A DNA stretch of 64,000 nucleotides from CAG-964 sp902789345 (lineage in GTDB: Bacteria > Bacillota > Clostridia > Oscillospirales > Acutalibacteraceae). Below the pieces are notes generated by a model. It worked only from the letters and a program-made list of their open reading frames with translations. It ran no database searches and was not told the origin of the DNA. Positions within the stretch are counted from its first letter, which is position 1. Every line of letters begins with the position of its first letter. Where the stretch lies: assembly GCA_052117325.1 (NCBI GenBank), contig JBQKJJ010000003.1; one strand, given 5' to 3'. The position numbers and the translations under genes were made by a program. Of the stretch, positions 35,889 through 44,457 are shown piece by piece.

Positions 35889-37142
35889 CTACTCGCAAAT
35901 ATACTGCTTTAGCCTGCCGTACAGCTCCGGCTCCAGCAATGCCTCTGCCATTATGCCCTGGGCTGTGTATTCCTCACTGATAAGGGTTGCCCTTTTGCGT
36001 ATATCGGCCACTGCTCCTGCCTTTTCAAAGGGAATAAGCAGCTTTACTCTTTTTATTTGTACAGGCAGATTTTCCTCTACAGCCGCCAACAGCTTATCTA
36101 TACCCACAGCGTTTTTGGCGCTTATTCTTACAGACTTGCTTACAGAAGGCAGTACGCCAAGCTGTGTATCTACCTTATCCCACTTGTTTAAAACAGGAAT
36201 AACCGGCGTATCGCCACAACCCAGACTTTGCAAAAGCTCCTTTGTAACCTGTAGGTGCAAGTACGCCTCCGGGGACGATGCGTCGCATACATTTAAAATA
36301 ATGTCCGCCTCTGCCGCTTCTTCAAGTGTAGACTTAAAGGCCTCTACCAAATGGTGCGGAAGCCGCCTTACAAGTCCTACAGTATCAATAAGCATTACGG
36401 TTACGCCGTTTGGAAGCTTCAGCGCCCTTGAGGTAGGGTCCAGTGTTGCAAAAAGCTTATCCTCTGCAAGCACTCCGGCGTCTGTAAGGCAGTTCATAAG
36501 GGTAGACTTGCCTGCGTTTGTGTAGCCTACAATAGCCACGGTAATAATGCCGTCCTTTTTGCGCCTGCTTTTTAGCATATTGCGGTGCAGTTCTACATCT
36601 GCCAGCTGTTCCTTTAGGGTTTCCATCCTTCTGCGAATGTGTCGTCTGTCGGTTTCAAGCTTGCTTTCACCCGGGCCTCTGGTACCTATGCCGCCGCCCA
36701 GCCTTGACATTGCCGCACCCTTACCTGTAAGTCTTGGCAGCATATACTTTAGCTGTGCCAGCTCAACCTGCAGCTTACCCTCCTTTGACCTTGCCCTAAG
36801 TGCAAAAATGTCCAGAATAAGCATAGTACGGTCTATGGTGCGTACATTGGTAGCCTCTTCAATATTTCTTATTTGTGTAGGAGTAAGCTCACAGTCAAAA
36901 ATAAGCAGGTCTATGTCTTGGTTTTCGCAAAAGCTTGTTATTTCTTCAAGTCTGCCGCTGCCTACATAGGTGGCGGTGTCCGGCTTTTCTTTCTTTTGTG
37001 TTAATGTTGCCACAGGCACAGCGCCGGCGCTTTCTGCAAGCTCCCACAGCTCATCAAGTGACGACTGTGCGTCATAATCTCCTGTATCAACACACACCAG
37101 CAAAACTCGTTGAGGTTTTACTTCATTTTCGTATAATTCCAT
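35889..37142 (-). CDS. hflX: Ribosome-associated GTPase HflX
   Basis: A 417-residue GTPase that splits stalled or stressed ribosomes. The N-terminal HflX domain has TYVGSGRLEEI and FDCELTPTQ. A glycine-rich linker (RLGGGIGTRGPGE) and a coiled segment follow. The G domain shows GYTNAGKSTL, DTVGLVRRLPHHLVEAF and NKWDKVD. ATG 37142 follows GGGAGA by about five bases; the open frame upstream to 37208 is not needed. Confidence 0.95.
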   Translation of the reverse strand: MELYENEVKPQRVLLVCVDTGDYDAQSSLDELWELAESAGAVPVATLTQKKEKPDTATYVGSGRLEEITSFCENQDIDLLIFDCELTPTQIRNIEEATNVRTIDRTMLILDIFALRARSKEGKLQVELAQLKYMLPRLTGKGAAMSRLGGGIGTRGPGESKLETDRRHIRRRMETLKEQLADVELHRNMLKSRRKKDGIITVAIVGYTNAGKSTLMNCLTDAGVLAEDKLFATLDPTSRALKLPNGVTVMLIDTVGLVRRLPHHLVEAFKSTLEEAAEADIILNVCDASSPEAYLHLQVTKELLQSLGCGDTPVIPVLNKWDKVDTQLGVLPSVSKSVRISAKNAVGIDKLLAAVEENLPVQIKRVKLLIPFEKAGAVADIRKRATLISEEYTAQGIMAEALLEPELYGRLKQYICE

Positions 37143-37364
37143 ATAATCTCCCATAATTTGTTTTTTATTGATTTTAATTGTATCAGCCACTATAGAAATG
37201 TCAACCATAATAATGTAAAATAATTTTTAATAGCCGTTTATAATTCTTGTATGGCATTCGCCTGATTATTATGCCCGTTTGTACTTGAATTTGGCAACAT
37301 TTTTTTGAAAATATATTTTAATTATTAACAATTTGTGATAATATATAGAGTAATAAAAAATATC

Positions 37365-37416
37365 TGCGGCAATCACCGGGCAAAAGCCTGTAAACGCCGC
37401 ATTACCTTTGAAAGGT
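37365..37416 (+). promoter_or_regulatory. Structured nadB leader that may hide the ribosome site
   Basis: TGCGGC (37365-37370) pairs with GCCGCA (37396-37401) around an inner hairpin CGGGC-AAAA-GCCTG. A second small hairpin, ACCTT-TGA-AAGGT (37404-37416), contains the AAAGG ribosome site of nadB. The layout suggests a translational switch or attenuator, but it matches no riboswitch class I can name. Confidence 0.4.
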
Positions 37417-37426
37417 TGTAAATAAA

Positions 37427-38905
37427 ATGAAAGAAAATTATGATGTAGTAATTGTCGGTTCGGGAGCAGCCGGCTTGTATGGTGCTTTGCAGTTTAGTGA
37501 CAAGCAAAGTGTTTTGGTTATTTCAAAGAGAAACGCAGAGCTTTCAAACAGCTCTCTTGCACAGGGCGGTATTGCAGCTGTACTTGACAAAGAAAATGAC
37601 GACCCTAAACTGCACATAGAAGACACCCTTATTGCCGGAAAATATAAAAATAATCCAAAGGCAATAGAGGTACTTGTAAATGAGGGACCAAGCGACGTTC
37701 TAAGGCTGCGTGAGCTTGGCGTAGAGTTTGACTCTGACCCAAGTGGCAAAATGCTTATGACTCTGGAGGCAGGCCACAGCAGACACCGCATAGTTCACCA
37801 CAAGGACTTTACAGGCAAGGCTGTAACAGACACCCTTATAGAAATTGTAAAATCAAAAAGCAATATAGATTTTGTAGAGGACACTCTTGTGTTCTCTGTT
37901 GACAAAGCCCAAAACGGCTTTTACATAGGTATGCTTAACAGCGACCACAGTATAACCACCGTAAGCTGCAGCTACTGCCTTTTGGCAACAGGCGGCATAG
38001 GCAGAGTGTACAAGTACACCACCAACAGTGCCATAGCAACCGGTGACGGCATTACCTTTGCAAGAAATTTGGGAGCAAAGCTGATGCACCTTGACAGAAT
38101 ACAGTTCCACCCTACAGCCTTTGCGGCAGAAAAGGACAGAGAGCGTTTTCTGATAAGCGAGGCCGTTCGTGGCGAGGGTGCCGTACTGCTTAACTGCTAC
38201 GGCGAAAGATTCGCACAAAATTATGACGAGCGTGGCGAGCTTGCACCAAGAGATGTAGTAAGCGAAGCTATTATTCGTGAGTCTATGCGTACAAACAGTG
38301 AAAACTTCTACCTGGACATTACCCACAAGTCACCGGATTTTGTAAGGGAAAGATTCCCTATGATATACGACAAGTGCCTTGAGGAAGGTGTAGACATTAC
38401 AAAGCAGAGAATCCCTGTATTTCCTTGCCAGCACTACCTAATGGGCGGTATAGATGTTGACCTTAACGCAAAAACCTCTGTAGACAGACTGTATGCTGCC
38501 GGAGAATGCTCTCACACAGGCGTACACGGTGCAAACCGTTTGGCAAGCAACAGCCTGCTGGAGGCGTTGGTATTCTCACGCCGTGCGGCGCAGAATATTA
38601 TGGCTGATATTGCACAGGGCAACCAAGGAGTTGTAACAGGCAGTGAGCCTGTATACAATATGGGCACTGTTCCTCTGCCAAAGGGCATAAGAACAGAAAT
38701 AAGAAGCACCCTGCAGGATGTTTATTTTGTTCTTAAAAAGCCTGAAAAGTTTGAGGAAACCTACAAGCGCTTTACAGAAATACTAACCGACCTTGAAAGC
38801 ACCGACTATCAGCTAACCTCTGACTACATAGAGGCAAAAAGCCTTGCAACCGTAGCGCAGGAAATTATGCTTGAGGTTACACGCAAGCACCAGGAGGATT
38901 ATTAA
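37427..38905 (+). CDS. nadB: L-aspartate oxidase
   Basis: An FAD enzyme making iminoaspartate for NAD synthesis; in anaerobes fumarate can replace oxygen. Of 492 residues, VIVGSGAAGLYGAL is the FAD dinucleotide motif. SSLAQGGIAAVL, EAGHSRHRIVHHKD and FPCQHYLMGGI line the active site, and YAAGECSHTGVHGANRLASNSLLEAL is the C-terminal FAD block (core GANRLASNSL). nadC follows one base after the stop. nadA, needed for quinolinate, is not next to it. Confidence 0.95.
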   Translation: MKENYDVVIVGSGAAGLYGALQFSDKQSVLVISKRNAELSNSSLAQGGIAAVLDKENDDPKLHIEDTLIAGKYKNNPKAIEVLVNEGPSDVLRLRELGVEFDSDPSGKMLMTLEAGHSRHRIVHHKDFTGKAVTDTLIEIVKSKSNIDFVEDTLVFSVDKAQNGFYIGMLNSDHSITTVSCSYCLLATGGIGRVYKYTTNSAIATGDGITFARNLGAKLMHLDRIQFHPTAFAAEKDRERFLISEAVRGEGAVLLNCYGERFAQNYDERGELAPRDVVSEAIIRESMRTNSENFYLDITHKSPDFVRERFPMIYDKCLEEGVDITKQRIPVFPCQHYLMGGIDVDLNAKTSVDRLYAAGECSHTGVHGANRLASNSLLEALVFSRRAAQNIMADIAQGNQGVVTGSEPVYNMGTVPLPKGIRTEIRSTLQDVYFVLKKPEKFEETYKRFTEILTDLESTDYQLTSDYIEAKSLATVAQEIMLEVTRKHQEDY

Positions 38906-38906
38906 T

Positions 38907-39746
38907 ATGACAGTAAACCCAATATATGTTGACAATCTTATAAAAGAGGCTTTGTTAGAGGATATTAACTACCTTGACACAACCACAGATTATCTTATAC
39001 CGCCACAGCAAATATCTACAGCTAATTTTTTAGCCAAGGCAGACGGCGTGCTGTGCGGCATTGAAATAGCTATGAGAGTTTTCCAGCTTTTACAGCCTGA
39101 CTTTAAGTATGAAATTTTCATACAGGACGGCGAAAAAGTAAAGAAAGGCGACATTATAGCAACCATAACCTGCAACACCCGCACACTCCTAAAGTGTGAG
39201 CGTACTGCCCTGAATTTAGTACAGCACCTAAGCGGCATTGCAACAGAAACCGCACGCTGTGTAGAGCTTGTAAAGGGTACAAAGGCTTCTATAGCTGACA
39301 CAAGAAAGACTCTGCCGGGACTTCGCCCTATACAAAAGTACGCTGTAACTGTAGGCGGCGGAAGAAACCACCGCTACAATCTTTCGGACGCAGCTATGCT
39401 AAAGGACAACCACATTGACGCAGGCGGCGGCATTACAAACGCTGTGGCAAAGCTAAAGGGCAAGCTGGGACATATGACAAAGGTTGAGGTTGAGGTACGA
39501 AACCTACAGGAGCTTCAAGAGGCTATAGACGCCAATGTAGATGTTATTATGCTTGACAATATGTCACCTGAGCTTATGGCAGAGGCTGTAAAAATTACAG
39601 ACGGCAGAGCCTTGCTAGAGGCTTCCGGCGGCATTACAAGCGAAACCATTCGTGCCGTAGCAGAAAGCGGAGTTGACATTATATCCATTGGTGCATTAAC
39701 ACACTCTGTAAAGGCTTTTGACATTTCGCTGAAAATTGCAAAGTAA
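38907..39746 (+). CDS. nadC: Nicotinate-nucleotide pyrophosphorylase (carboxylating)
   Basis: Quinolinate phosphoribosyltransferase, 279 residues. DTRKTLPGLR and GGGRNHRYNLSDA bind quinolinate and PRPP. KDNHI, EVEVRN and MLDNMSPE lie along the barrel, and EASGGI is near the C-terminus. ATG 38907 follows AGGAGG by about nine bases; the longer frame inside nadB is not used. Confidence 0.95.
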   Translation: MTVNPIYVDNLIKEALLEDINYLDTTTDYLIPPQQISTANFLAKADGVLCGIEIAMRVFQLLQPDFKYEIFIQDGEKVKKGDIIATITCNTRTLLKCERTALNLVQHLSGIATETARCVELVKGTKASIADTRKTLPGLRPIQKYAVTVGGGRNHRYNLSDAAMLKDNHIDAGGGITNAVAKLKGKLGHMTKVEVEVRNLQELQEAIDANVDVIMLDNMSPELMAEAVKITDGRALLEASGGITSETIRAVAESGVDIISIGALTHSVKAFDISLKIAK

Positions 39747-39752
39747 TTTTTG

Positions 39753-39818
39753 TTAAGGACGCTGTCCTTAAAACCTGCAAAGGCTCTGCCTTTGAACCGC
39801 AAGCCTTTAAAAAGGCTT
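39753..39818. repeat. Multi-hairpin palindromic intergenic element
   Basis: Three perfect hairpins follow each other: TTAAGGAC-GCT-GTCCTTAA (39753-39771), CAAAGGC-TCT-GCCTTTG (39778-39794), and AAGCCTTT-AA-AAAGGCTT (39801-39818). This has the form of dispersed intergenic palindromic repeats common in gut Firmicutes. No second copy lies in the window. Confidence 0.7.
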
Positions 39819-39849
39819 GACCTAAACTTAATTTTAAGACGGATTTATT

Positions 39850-39900
39850 ATAAGTCAGCTTTGTTTTTCTACATAAAATAAAGCTGGCTTATTTATTTTT
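39850..39900 (+). terminator. Terminator of nadBC
   Basis: ATAAGTCAGCTTT pairs with AAAGCTGGCTTAT (one mismatch) and is followed by TTATTTTT. Confidence 0.8.
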
Positions 39901-39945
39901 AACTTTTATCTTTCAACTTTTATCTTTTCACTTTTATACTTTGCT
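39901..39945. repeat. Short 14-15-base tandem repeat
   Basis: AACTTTTATCTTT occurs three times in a row with small changes, between the nadC terminator and the metY promoter. It is probably slippage-generated. Confidence 0.6.
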
Positions 39946-39988
39946 TTTGGTCGTTTTTATAAAGCTAATGGGTTACATTATAAAGGCA

Positions 39989-40048
39989 TTGCTATTTTTC
40001 CACAATTTGTTATAATATTTATGGAAAACCCGGTGTACTACTGGGTTT
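39989..40048 (+). promoter_or_regulatory. metY promoter and 5'-terminal hairpin
   Basis: TATAAT at 40011-40016 has a weak -35 (TTGCTA, 39989) 16 bases upstream. The predicted transcript begins near 40023 and opens with the hairpin AAACCCGG / CTGGGTTT (40026-40048), which could stabilise the mRNA 5' end. I see no SAM riboswitch or T-box. Confidence 0.5.
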
Positions 40049-40100
40049 AGAATTCTACAAAATTGTACAAAACAAATTATAACTGCGGAGGTATTTAAAA

Positions 40101-41387
40101 TTGGATAACAACTACAATATTAATACTAAATGTGTACAGGGCGGCTACACACCTGGCAACGGTGAGCCACGACAGATTCCTATTATTCAGTCTACTACAT
40201 TTAAGTACGACACCAGTGAGGATATGGGCAAGCTTTTTGACCTGGAGGCATCAGGCTATTTCTATACTAGGCTTCAAAACCCTACCAACGACTATGTAGC
40301 GGCAAAAATTGCACAGCTGGAGGGCGGTACAGCCGCTATGCTTACTTCCTCCGGTCAGGCGGCAAACTTTTTTGCACTTTTCAACATATGCCCGTGCGGA
40401 AGTCACATTGTAGCTTCTTCGTCTATTTACGGAGGCACTTTTAATCTTATTTCTGTAACAATGGCAAAAATGGGCATTACTGCCACCTTTGTTTCACCTG
40501 ACTGCACCCCGGAGGAGCTTGACAATGCCTTTACCAAAAACACAAGGGCTGTATTTGGCGAAACCATTGCAAACCCTGCTCTGACTGTATTGGATATTGA
40601 AAAGTTTGCAAAGGCGGCTCACAGCCACGGCGTACCTCTTATAGTTGACAACACCTTTCCTACCCCTGTAAACTGCCGTCCTATTGAGTGGGGCGCAGAC
40701 ATTGTTACACACTCTACAACAAAATATATGGACGGTCACGGTGCGGCTGTAGGCGGTGCTATAGTGGATTCCGGTAAATTTGACTGGATGGCACACGCTG
40801 ACAAGTTCCCTGGATTATGCACTCCTGACGATTCATACCACGGCATTACCTACGCTGAAAAGTTCGGCAAAGAGGGTGCTTTTATTACAAAGTGTACAGC
40901 ACAGCTAATGCGTGACCTTGGCTGTATTCAGTCGCCGCAGAATGCATATATTCTTAACCTAGGCTTAGAGTCACTTCATGTGCGTATGCCGCGCCATGTT
41001 GAAAACGGACAGGCTGTAGCTGAATTTTTACAGTCACACCCAAAGGTAGCTTATGTTAATTACCCTGGTTTGCCAAATAACAAATACTACAAGCTGGCTC
41101 AAAAATACCTGCCAAACGGCGGCTGTGGCGTAGTGTCCTTTGGACTAAAGGGCGGCAGACAGGCGGCTGAAACCTTTATGAAAAACCTAAAGCTTGCCGC
41201 TATAGAAACTCATGTAGCAGACGCAAGAACCTGCTGTCTAAACCCGGCTACCTCTACCCACCGCCAAATGAACGACCAACAGCTTAAAGAGGCAGGCGTA
41301 CCGGCTGAGCTTATCCGTATTTCCTGCGGCATAGAAGACAAGGCGGATTTAATTGCAGACTTGGCACAGGCACTTGAGAAGATATAA
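40101..41387 (+). CDS. metY: O-acetylhomoserine sulfhydrylase (aminocarboxypropyltransferase)
   Basis: A PLP enzyme joining O-acetylhomoserine and sulfide to homocysteine. Its 428 residues match the long MetY form of the Cys/Met-metabolism family. SSGQAANFFAL and VDNTFPTP (PLP Asp) are followed by THSTTKYMDGHG with the Schiff-base Lys, and by LGLESLHVRMPRH. The start is TTG 40101, ten bases after GCGGAGG; no ATG is suitably placed. It could consume sulfide from the sulfate taken up by the CysTWA system, but no sulfate-reduction genes are in the window. Confidence 0.94.
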   Translation: MDNNYNINTKCVQGGYTPGNGEPRQIPIIQSTTFKYDTSEDMGKLFDLEASGYFYTRLQNPTNDYVAAKIAQLEGGTAAMLTSSGQAANFFALFNICPCGSHIVASSSIYGGTFNLISVTMAKMGITATFVSPDCTPEELDNAFTKNTRAVFGETIANPALTVLDIEKFAKAAHSHGVPLIVDNTFPTPVNCRPIEWGADIVTHSTTKYMDGHGAAVGGAIVDSGKFDWMAHADKFPGLCTPDDSYHGITYAEKFGKEGAFITKCTAQLMRDLGCIQSPQNAYILNLGLESLHVRMPRHVENGQAVAEFLQSHPKVAYVNYPGLPNNKYYKLAQKYLPNGGCGVVSFGLKGGRQAAETFMKNLKLAAIETHVADARTCCLNPATSTHRQMNDQQLKEAGVPAELIRISCGIEDKADLIADLAQALEKI

Positions 41388-41483
41388 AACGCACCTATAT
41401 TACTGTTGTAGAATTAAATTTATATAGCAGCCACTATATGATTAATTTTATATAGAAAACAATATAAAATTGCCACCAAAAAC

Positions 41484-41526
41484 AAAGCCACAACCGTAAA
41501 CACCTTTGTGTTACAGTTGCGGCTTT
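41484..41526 (+). terminator. Terminator of metY
   Basis: AAAGCCACAACCGTAA pairs with TTACAGTTGCGGCTTT with two mismatches. The T-tract is short, but the stem is strong and may serve both convergent genes. Confidence 0.7.
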
Positions 41527-41590
41527 GCTGTGCATAAAATTGTACACAGCTATTAATAATTATTCAATGTGTTTATCAAAAACAAGTGGT

Positions 41591-43093
41591 TTAGTGCTTT
41601 TTAAAGTTGATTTTTCTTAACAATACAAATGATGTACCTGCCGATAAAATCAGTGCAAATACCATAGCCGCTACCGAAGCGCTGTCGCCTGTAGCTACCT
41701 TGCCTGCGGTTTTTGCTACGCTTGTGTTGCCTGCACCACCGTTTGTGTTGTTACTTCCGTTATTGCTATTGTCAGACGGTGTTGGATTTGTTGAGTTTGT
41801 TGGAGTAGGTGTTGGCACTGTTGGTCCCGGTGTTGGAGTTGTTGGTTCTGTTGGAACTGTCGGCTCCGTTGGGGCTGTCGGCTCCGTTGGGGCTGTTGGC
41901 TCCGTTGGTACTGTCGGTTCGGTCGGTACTGTTGGGTCGGTTGGAGCTGTTGGTTCTGTCGGAGCTGTTGGTTCTGTCGGCTCCGTCGGTGATGTTGGTT
42001 CGGTTGGAGTTATTGGCTCTGTCGGAACTGTCGGCTCGGTTGGCACTGTTGGGGCTGTCGGAGCTGTTGGCTCTGTCGGGTCTGTCGGCTCTGTCGGCTC
42101 TGTCGGAACTGTCGGCTCGGTTGGCTCTGTTGGCTCTGTCGGCTCCGTTGGTACTGTCGGCTCTGTCGGCTCTGTTGGCTCGGTTGGTACTGTCGGCTCT
42201 GTCGGCTCTGTTGGCTCGGTTGGTACTGTTGGATCTGTCGGAACTGTTGGTTCTGTTGGCTCGGTTGGCACTGTCGGCTCTTCCTCAATAATCACATATG
42301 GCTTATTGTGTTCTTTAGCCCAAGCTAGAGCATATGAATCATTATAAACATAAAGTGTTACGTTTGGGGAACCGCTAAAGTCATCATCATTCATCCAAGA
42401 AACCTCTCTAGAGCAGTAAACCTTTTTTAGAGATCCACAATTCGAAAATAAACTTGTATTTTTACTAGGTTTTGGGTATACCGGGTAATCGGCTTCCTCC
42501 AAATTAAACAAAGCATGGGCTACACCATAAGCTGATTCATATGATGAACCAAATTTTAACACTTTTAAAGTACTTTGACCCCAAAATATTAAAAAGTTTA
42601 TTTTCCTAACATTACTTGGAACTGTATAACTTGTCTCCGGTTTAAACCTTGGATAACATATTAATTGTGTTTTATCACCACTAAACAGAACTCCATCTAC
42701 TGATACAAAATAAGGGCTGTTTTCATCGACTTTTATTTCTTTTAGCTTATACATTCCACAATATAATGTATCATCTTCAAGTAAGAACGGTCTGAGTTCC
42801 CTTACAGTTTTAGGAATATATAGAGTGATTATAGTATAGTTTCCATTATCTGGATCTTGTCCAAAACAACGCTCTGAAACTACTGTGACTGGCTTTCCTT
42901 CGATAGTTTCAGGAATAACTACATCTGTTGCAGTTCCTATATATTTAGTTACAGTGACCTCACCATTACTGATTGTATATTCCCAATCTTTTGTTTTCTC
43001 TGTTGCACTTGCCACAAACGGTATAACGCTGAATATGCCTATAACCATAATTGCCGACAATAACACCGAGGCTATTTTGTTTAATTTTGTCAT
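41591..43093 (-). CDS. Surface protein: LRR-like (BspA-type) region plus Thr/Glu/Pro repeat stalk
   Basis: Of 500 residues, a signal peptide ends near ASA (about residue 30). Residues 30-270 contain BspA/LRR_5-like units (VVIPETIEGKPVTVV, LYIPKTVREL, YTVPSNVRKI). Residues about 270-425 are a stalk built of TEP, TVP and TAP triplets. The end is an Asn/Gly-rich stretch, KVATGDS, a hydrophobic helix and KINFKKH. This looks like a wall or membrane anchor, but the sorting motif is not a canonical LPXTG. A role in adhesion or as a wall spacer is inferred from this architecture. Confidence 0.85.
   Translation of the reverse strand: MTKLNKIASVLLSAIMVIGIFSVIPFVASATEKTKDWEYTISNGEVTVTKYIGTATDVVIPETIEGKPVTVVSERCFGQDPDNGNYTIITLYIPKTVRELRPFLLEDDTLYCGMYKLKEIKVDENSPYFVSVDGVLFSGDKTQLICYPRFKPETSYTVPSNVRKINFLIFWGQSTLKVLKFGSSYESAYGVAHALFNLEEADYPVYPKPSKNTSLFSNCGSLKKVYCSREVSWMNDDDFSGSPNVTLYVYNDSYALAWAKEHNKPYVIIEEEPTVPTEPTEPTVPTDPTVPTEPTEPTEPTVPTEPTEPTEPTVPTEPTEPTEPTEPTVPTEPTEPTDPTEPTAPTAPTVPTEPTVPTEPITPTEPTSPTEPTEPTAPTEPTAPTDPTVPTEPTVPTEPTAPTEPTAPTEPTVPTEPTTPTPGPTVPTPTPTNSTNPTPSDNSNNGSNNTNGGAGNTSVAKTAGKVATGDSASVAAMVFALILSAGTSFVLLRKINFKKH
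41815..42285. repeat. Thr/Glu/Pro-coding minisatellite
   Basis: The stalk is encoded by 9-base triplet-peptide units and longer multiples, such as two near-identical 54-base stretches near 42120-42235. Length change by slippage in multiples of nine would keep the frame. The mirrored open frame on the plus strand (VGS repeats) is a by-product. Confidence 0.85.
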
Positions 43094-43191
43094 AATTTTT
43101 CCTCCTAAAAAATAAATTTGTACCCATAGTATTAATTTATACCATTCACAAGTAGTATTATACTCGTTACGGATAATTTGTCAAGGTGTAT

Positions 43192-43207
43192 GGCATAATA
43201 TTATACC
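43192..43207. promoter_or_regulatory. Candidate operator GGcATAATATTATaCC
   Basis: A 16-base near-perfect palindrome sits 29 bases before the XRE regulator start, in the divergent gap with the surface-protein gene. It is a plausible autoregulatory site. Confidence 0.45.
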
Positions 43208-43235
43208 TATAAATTATACAAAGAGGATAAAAATT

Positions 43236-43568
43236 ATGAACAAAATTGCTGAACTTCGAAAAGAAAAAAGAATGAGCCAAATTGCGCTGTCACTGGAGCT
43301 TAACCTGTCGCAAAAAATGATAAGCGCCTACGAAAACGGAAAAAGCGAGCCTAGCATTGCCACCCTAAAGCAAATGGCAGACCTGTTTCAGACCTCCGTT
43401 GATTATATTATTGATTATACAGAAGTACGCCAACCTATTGATAAACTGGTACAACAACAGCTTTCAGAAGATGAATGTGTACTGCTGAACGGCTTTCGCC
43501 GACTGCCTGCAAAACAGCAAAACATAGCTGTGGGAGTAATTTTGGGACTAAACTCCGCCATTAAATAA
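43236..43568 (+). CDS. XRE-family transcriptional regulator
   Basis: Of 110 residues, 1-65 form a classic HTH_3 domain (ELRKEKRMSQIALSLELNLS, YENGKSEPSI, LADLF-like MADLFQTSVDYI). The C-terminal 40 residues are a short helical tail. The AAAGAGG site is well placed. It is divergent from the surface-protein gene, which it might control. Confidence 0.9.
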   Translation: MNKIAELRKEKRMSQIALSLELNLSQKMISAYENGKSEPSIATLKQMADLFQTSVDYIIDYTEVRQPIDKLVQQQLSEDECVLLNGFRRLPAKQQNIAVGVILGLNSAIK

Positions 43569-43583
43569 TACAAAAATATAACG

Positions 43584-43633
43584 AAAAGCTCCGCCCTTTT
43601 GACTGTAAATGTCAACCGGGGCGGAGCTTTTTA
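43584..43633 (+). terminator. Terminator of the XRE gene
   Basis: AAAAGCTCCGCCC pairs with GGGCGGAGCTTTT; GAC / GTC pair inside the loop. TTTT is part of the 3' arm. Confidence 0.88.
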
Positions 43634-43772
43634 ACCGCTTGTTTATTTATAAAAATTAAGGATTTACTAAAATTATACAGACTGTATAATTTTAACCTTA
43701 CAAAAAATTTTTTAAATTTTAATCTTAAATATTCACGGCATAAAGAATGCCGCTTGTGGGGCGCTTTGTATA

Positions 43773-44105
43773 TTAATGGCGTGTCCAACCTACTAAACGC
43801 TGAATGTCAGACGCCTTGCCCAAGTCGCCCTCTACTCTTACCTTGCCTACTGTGTAAGCGGCTACTACATTCATTTCGCCCCTTGCTATCTGCAAAAAGT
43901 CGTTAGTATCAGAAATAAACCAAACATCGTGGTCGTTATAGTCATATGGCTCTATGGCAACATTGCCGTCACTAAATTCTATGTAAAAGGTTCCGCCGCC
44001 CTCGCCTGTCATAGTAACCTGTATAGCAAGGTGTCCTCTATAGTCTTGTACATTTGCGTGTGAAAAAATCCCCTTAATTTCATTAAAAGCGTCCTGAAAT
44101 GTCAT
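43773..44105 (-). CDS. SCP2 sterol-binding-domain protein
   Basis: A 110-residue stand-alone SCP2 domain: HLAIQVTMTGEGGGTFYIEF strands, a DVWFISDTNDFLQIARGEMN segment (core FLQIARGEMN) and VGKVRVEGDLGKA at the end. These proteins bind lipids or hydrophobic ligands; the bacterial role is unclear. ATG 44105 follows GGAGGT. Confidence 0.88.
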   Translation of the reverse strand: MTFQDAFNEIKGIFSHANVQDYRGHLAIQVTMTGEGGGTFYIEFSDGNVAIEPYDYNDHDVWFISDTNDFLQIARGEMNVVAAYTVGKVRVEGDLGKASDIQRLVGWTRH

Positions 44106-44365
44106 TGTTGTACCTCCGATATTTTTCTATATACCTATACTAATGTATATTCGCTTTTCCGTAAATTATTACACAAAAAACTCTATTTTAAATGATAACA
44201 TTGGCTTGAAGCAAAATCAAGTGGCAAAAATTATTTTGGTAAACTGTGCAAAACGCATATAATATATAGATATTTATTATGATAAATTACAAACGCGCAG
44301 TTACTAAATATTGTATTACAGATGAAACTCTTACATTATATATTGTATGATTAATCCTTTATCAA
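44106..44365. other. AT-rich intergenic gap
   Basis: No gene or clear motif. It is strongly A/T-rich, up to the RND-gene terminator. Confidence 0.5.
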
Positions 44366-44407
44366 TATTAAAGCCGGCGCACAAGATTTAAAGGTCTTTT
44401 GCGCCGG
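44366..44407 (-). terminator. Terminator of the RND pump gene
   Basis: On the minus strand CCGGCGCAAAAGA pairs with TCTTGTGCGCCGG (one mismatch) and is followed by CTTTAATATT. Confidence 0.82.
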
Positions 44408-44457
44408 TTTTGTGTTAAATATCCGCTGGGCTTGTAATCTTGAAAGCGTGCCTAAAA

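Noticed and set aside
40017..40100. SAM riboswitch or T-box upstream of metY
   Set aside because: The leader is only about 80 bases with one short hairpin and none of the conserved S-box or T-box sequences.
41607..42347. Plus-strand open frame of VGS/VGT repeats
   Set aside because: It is the antisense image of the Thr/Glu/Pro stalk; the minus strand has signal peptide, ribosome site and anchor.
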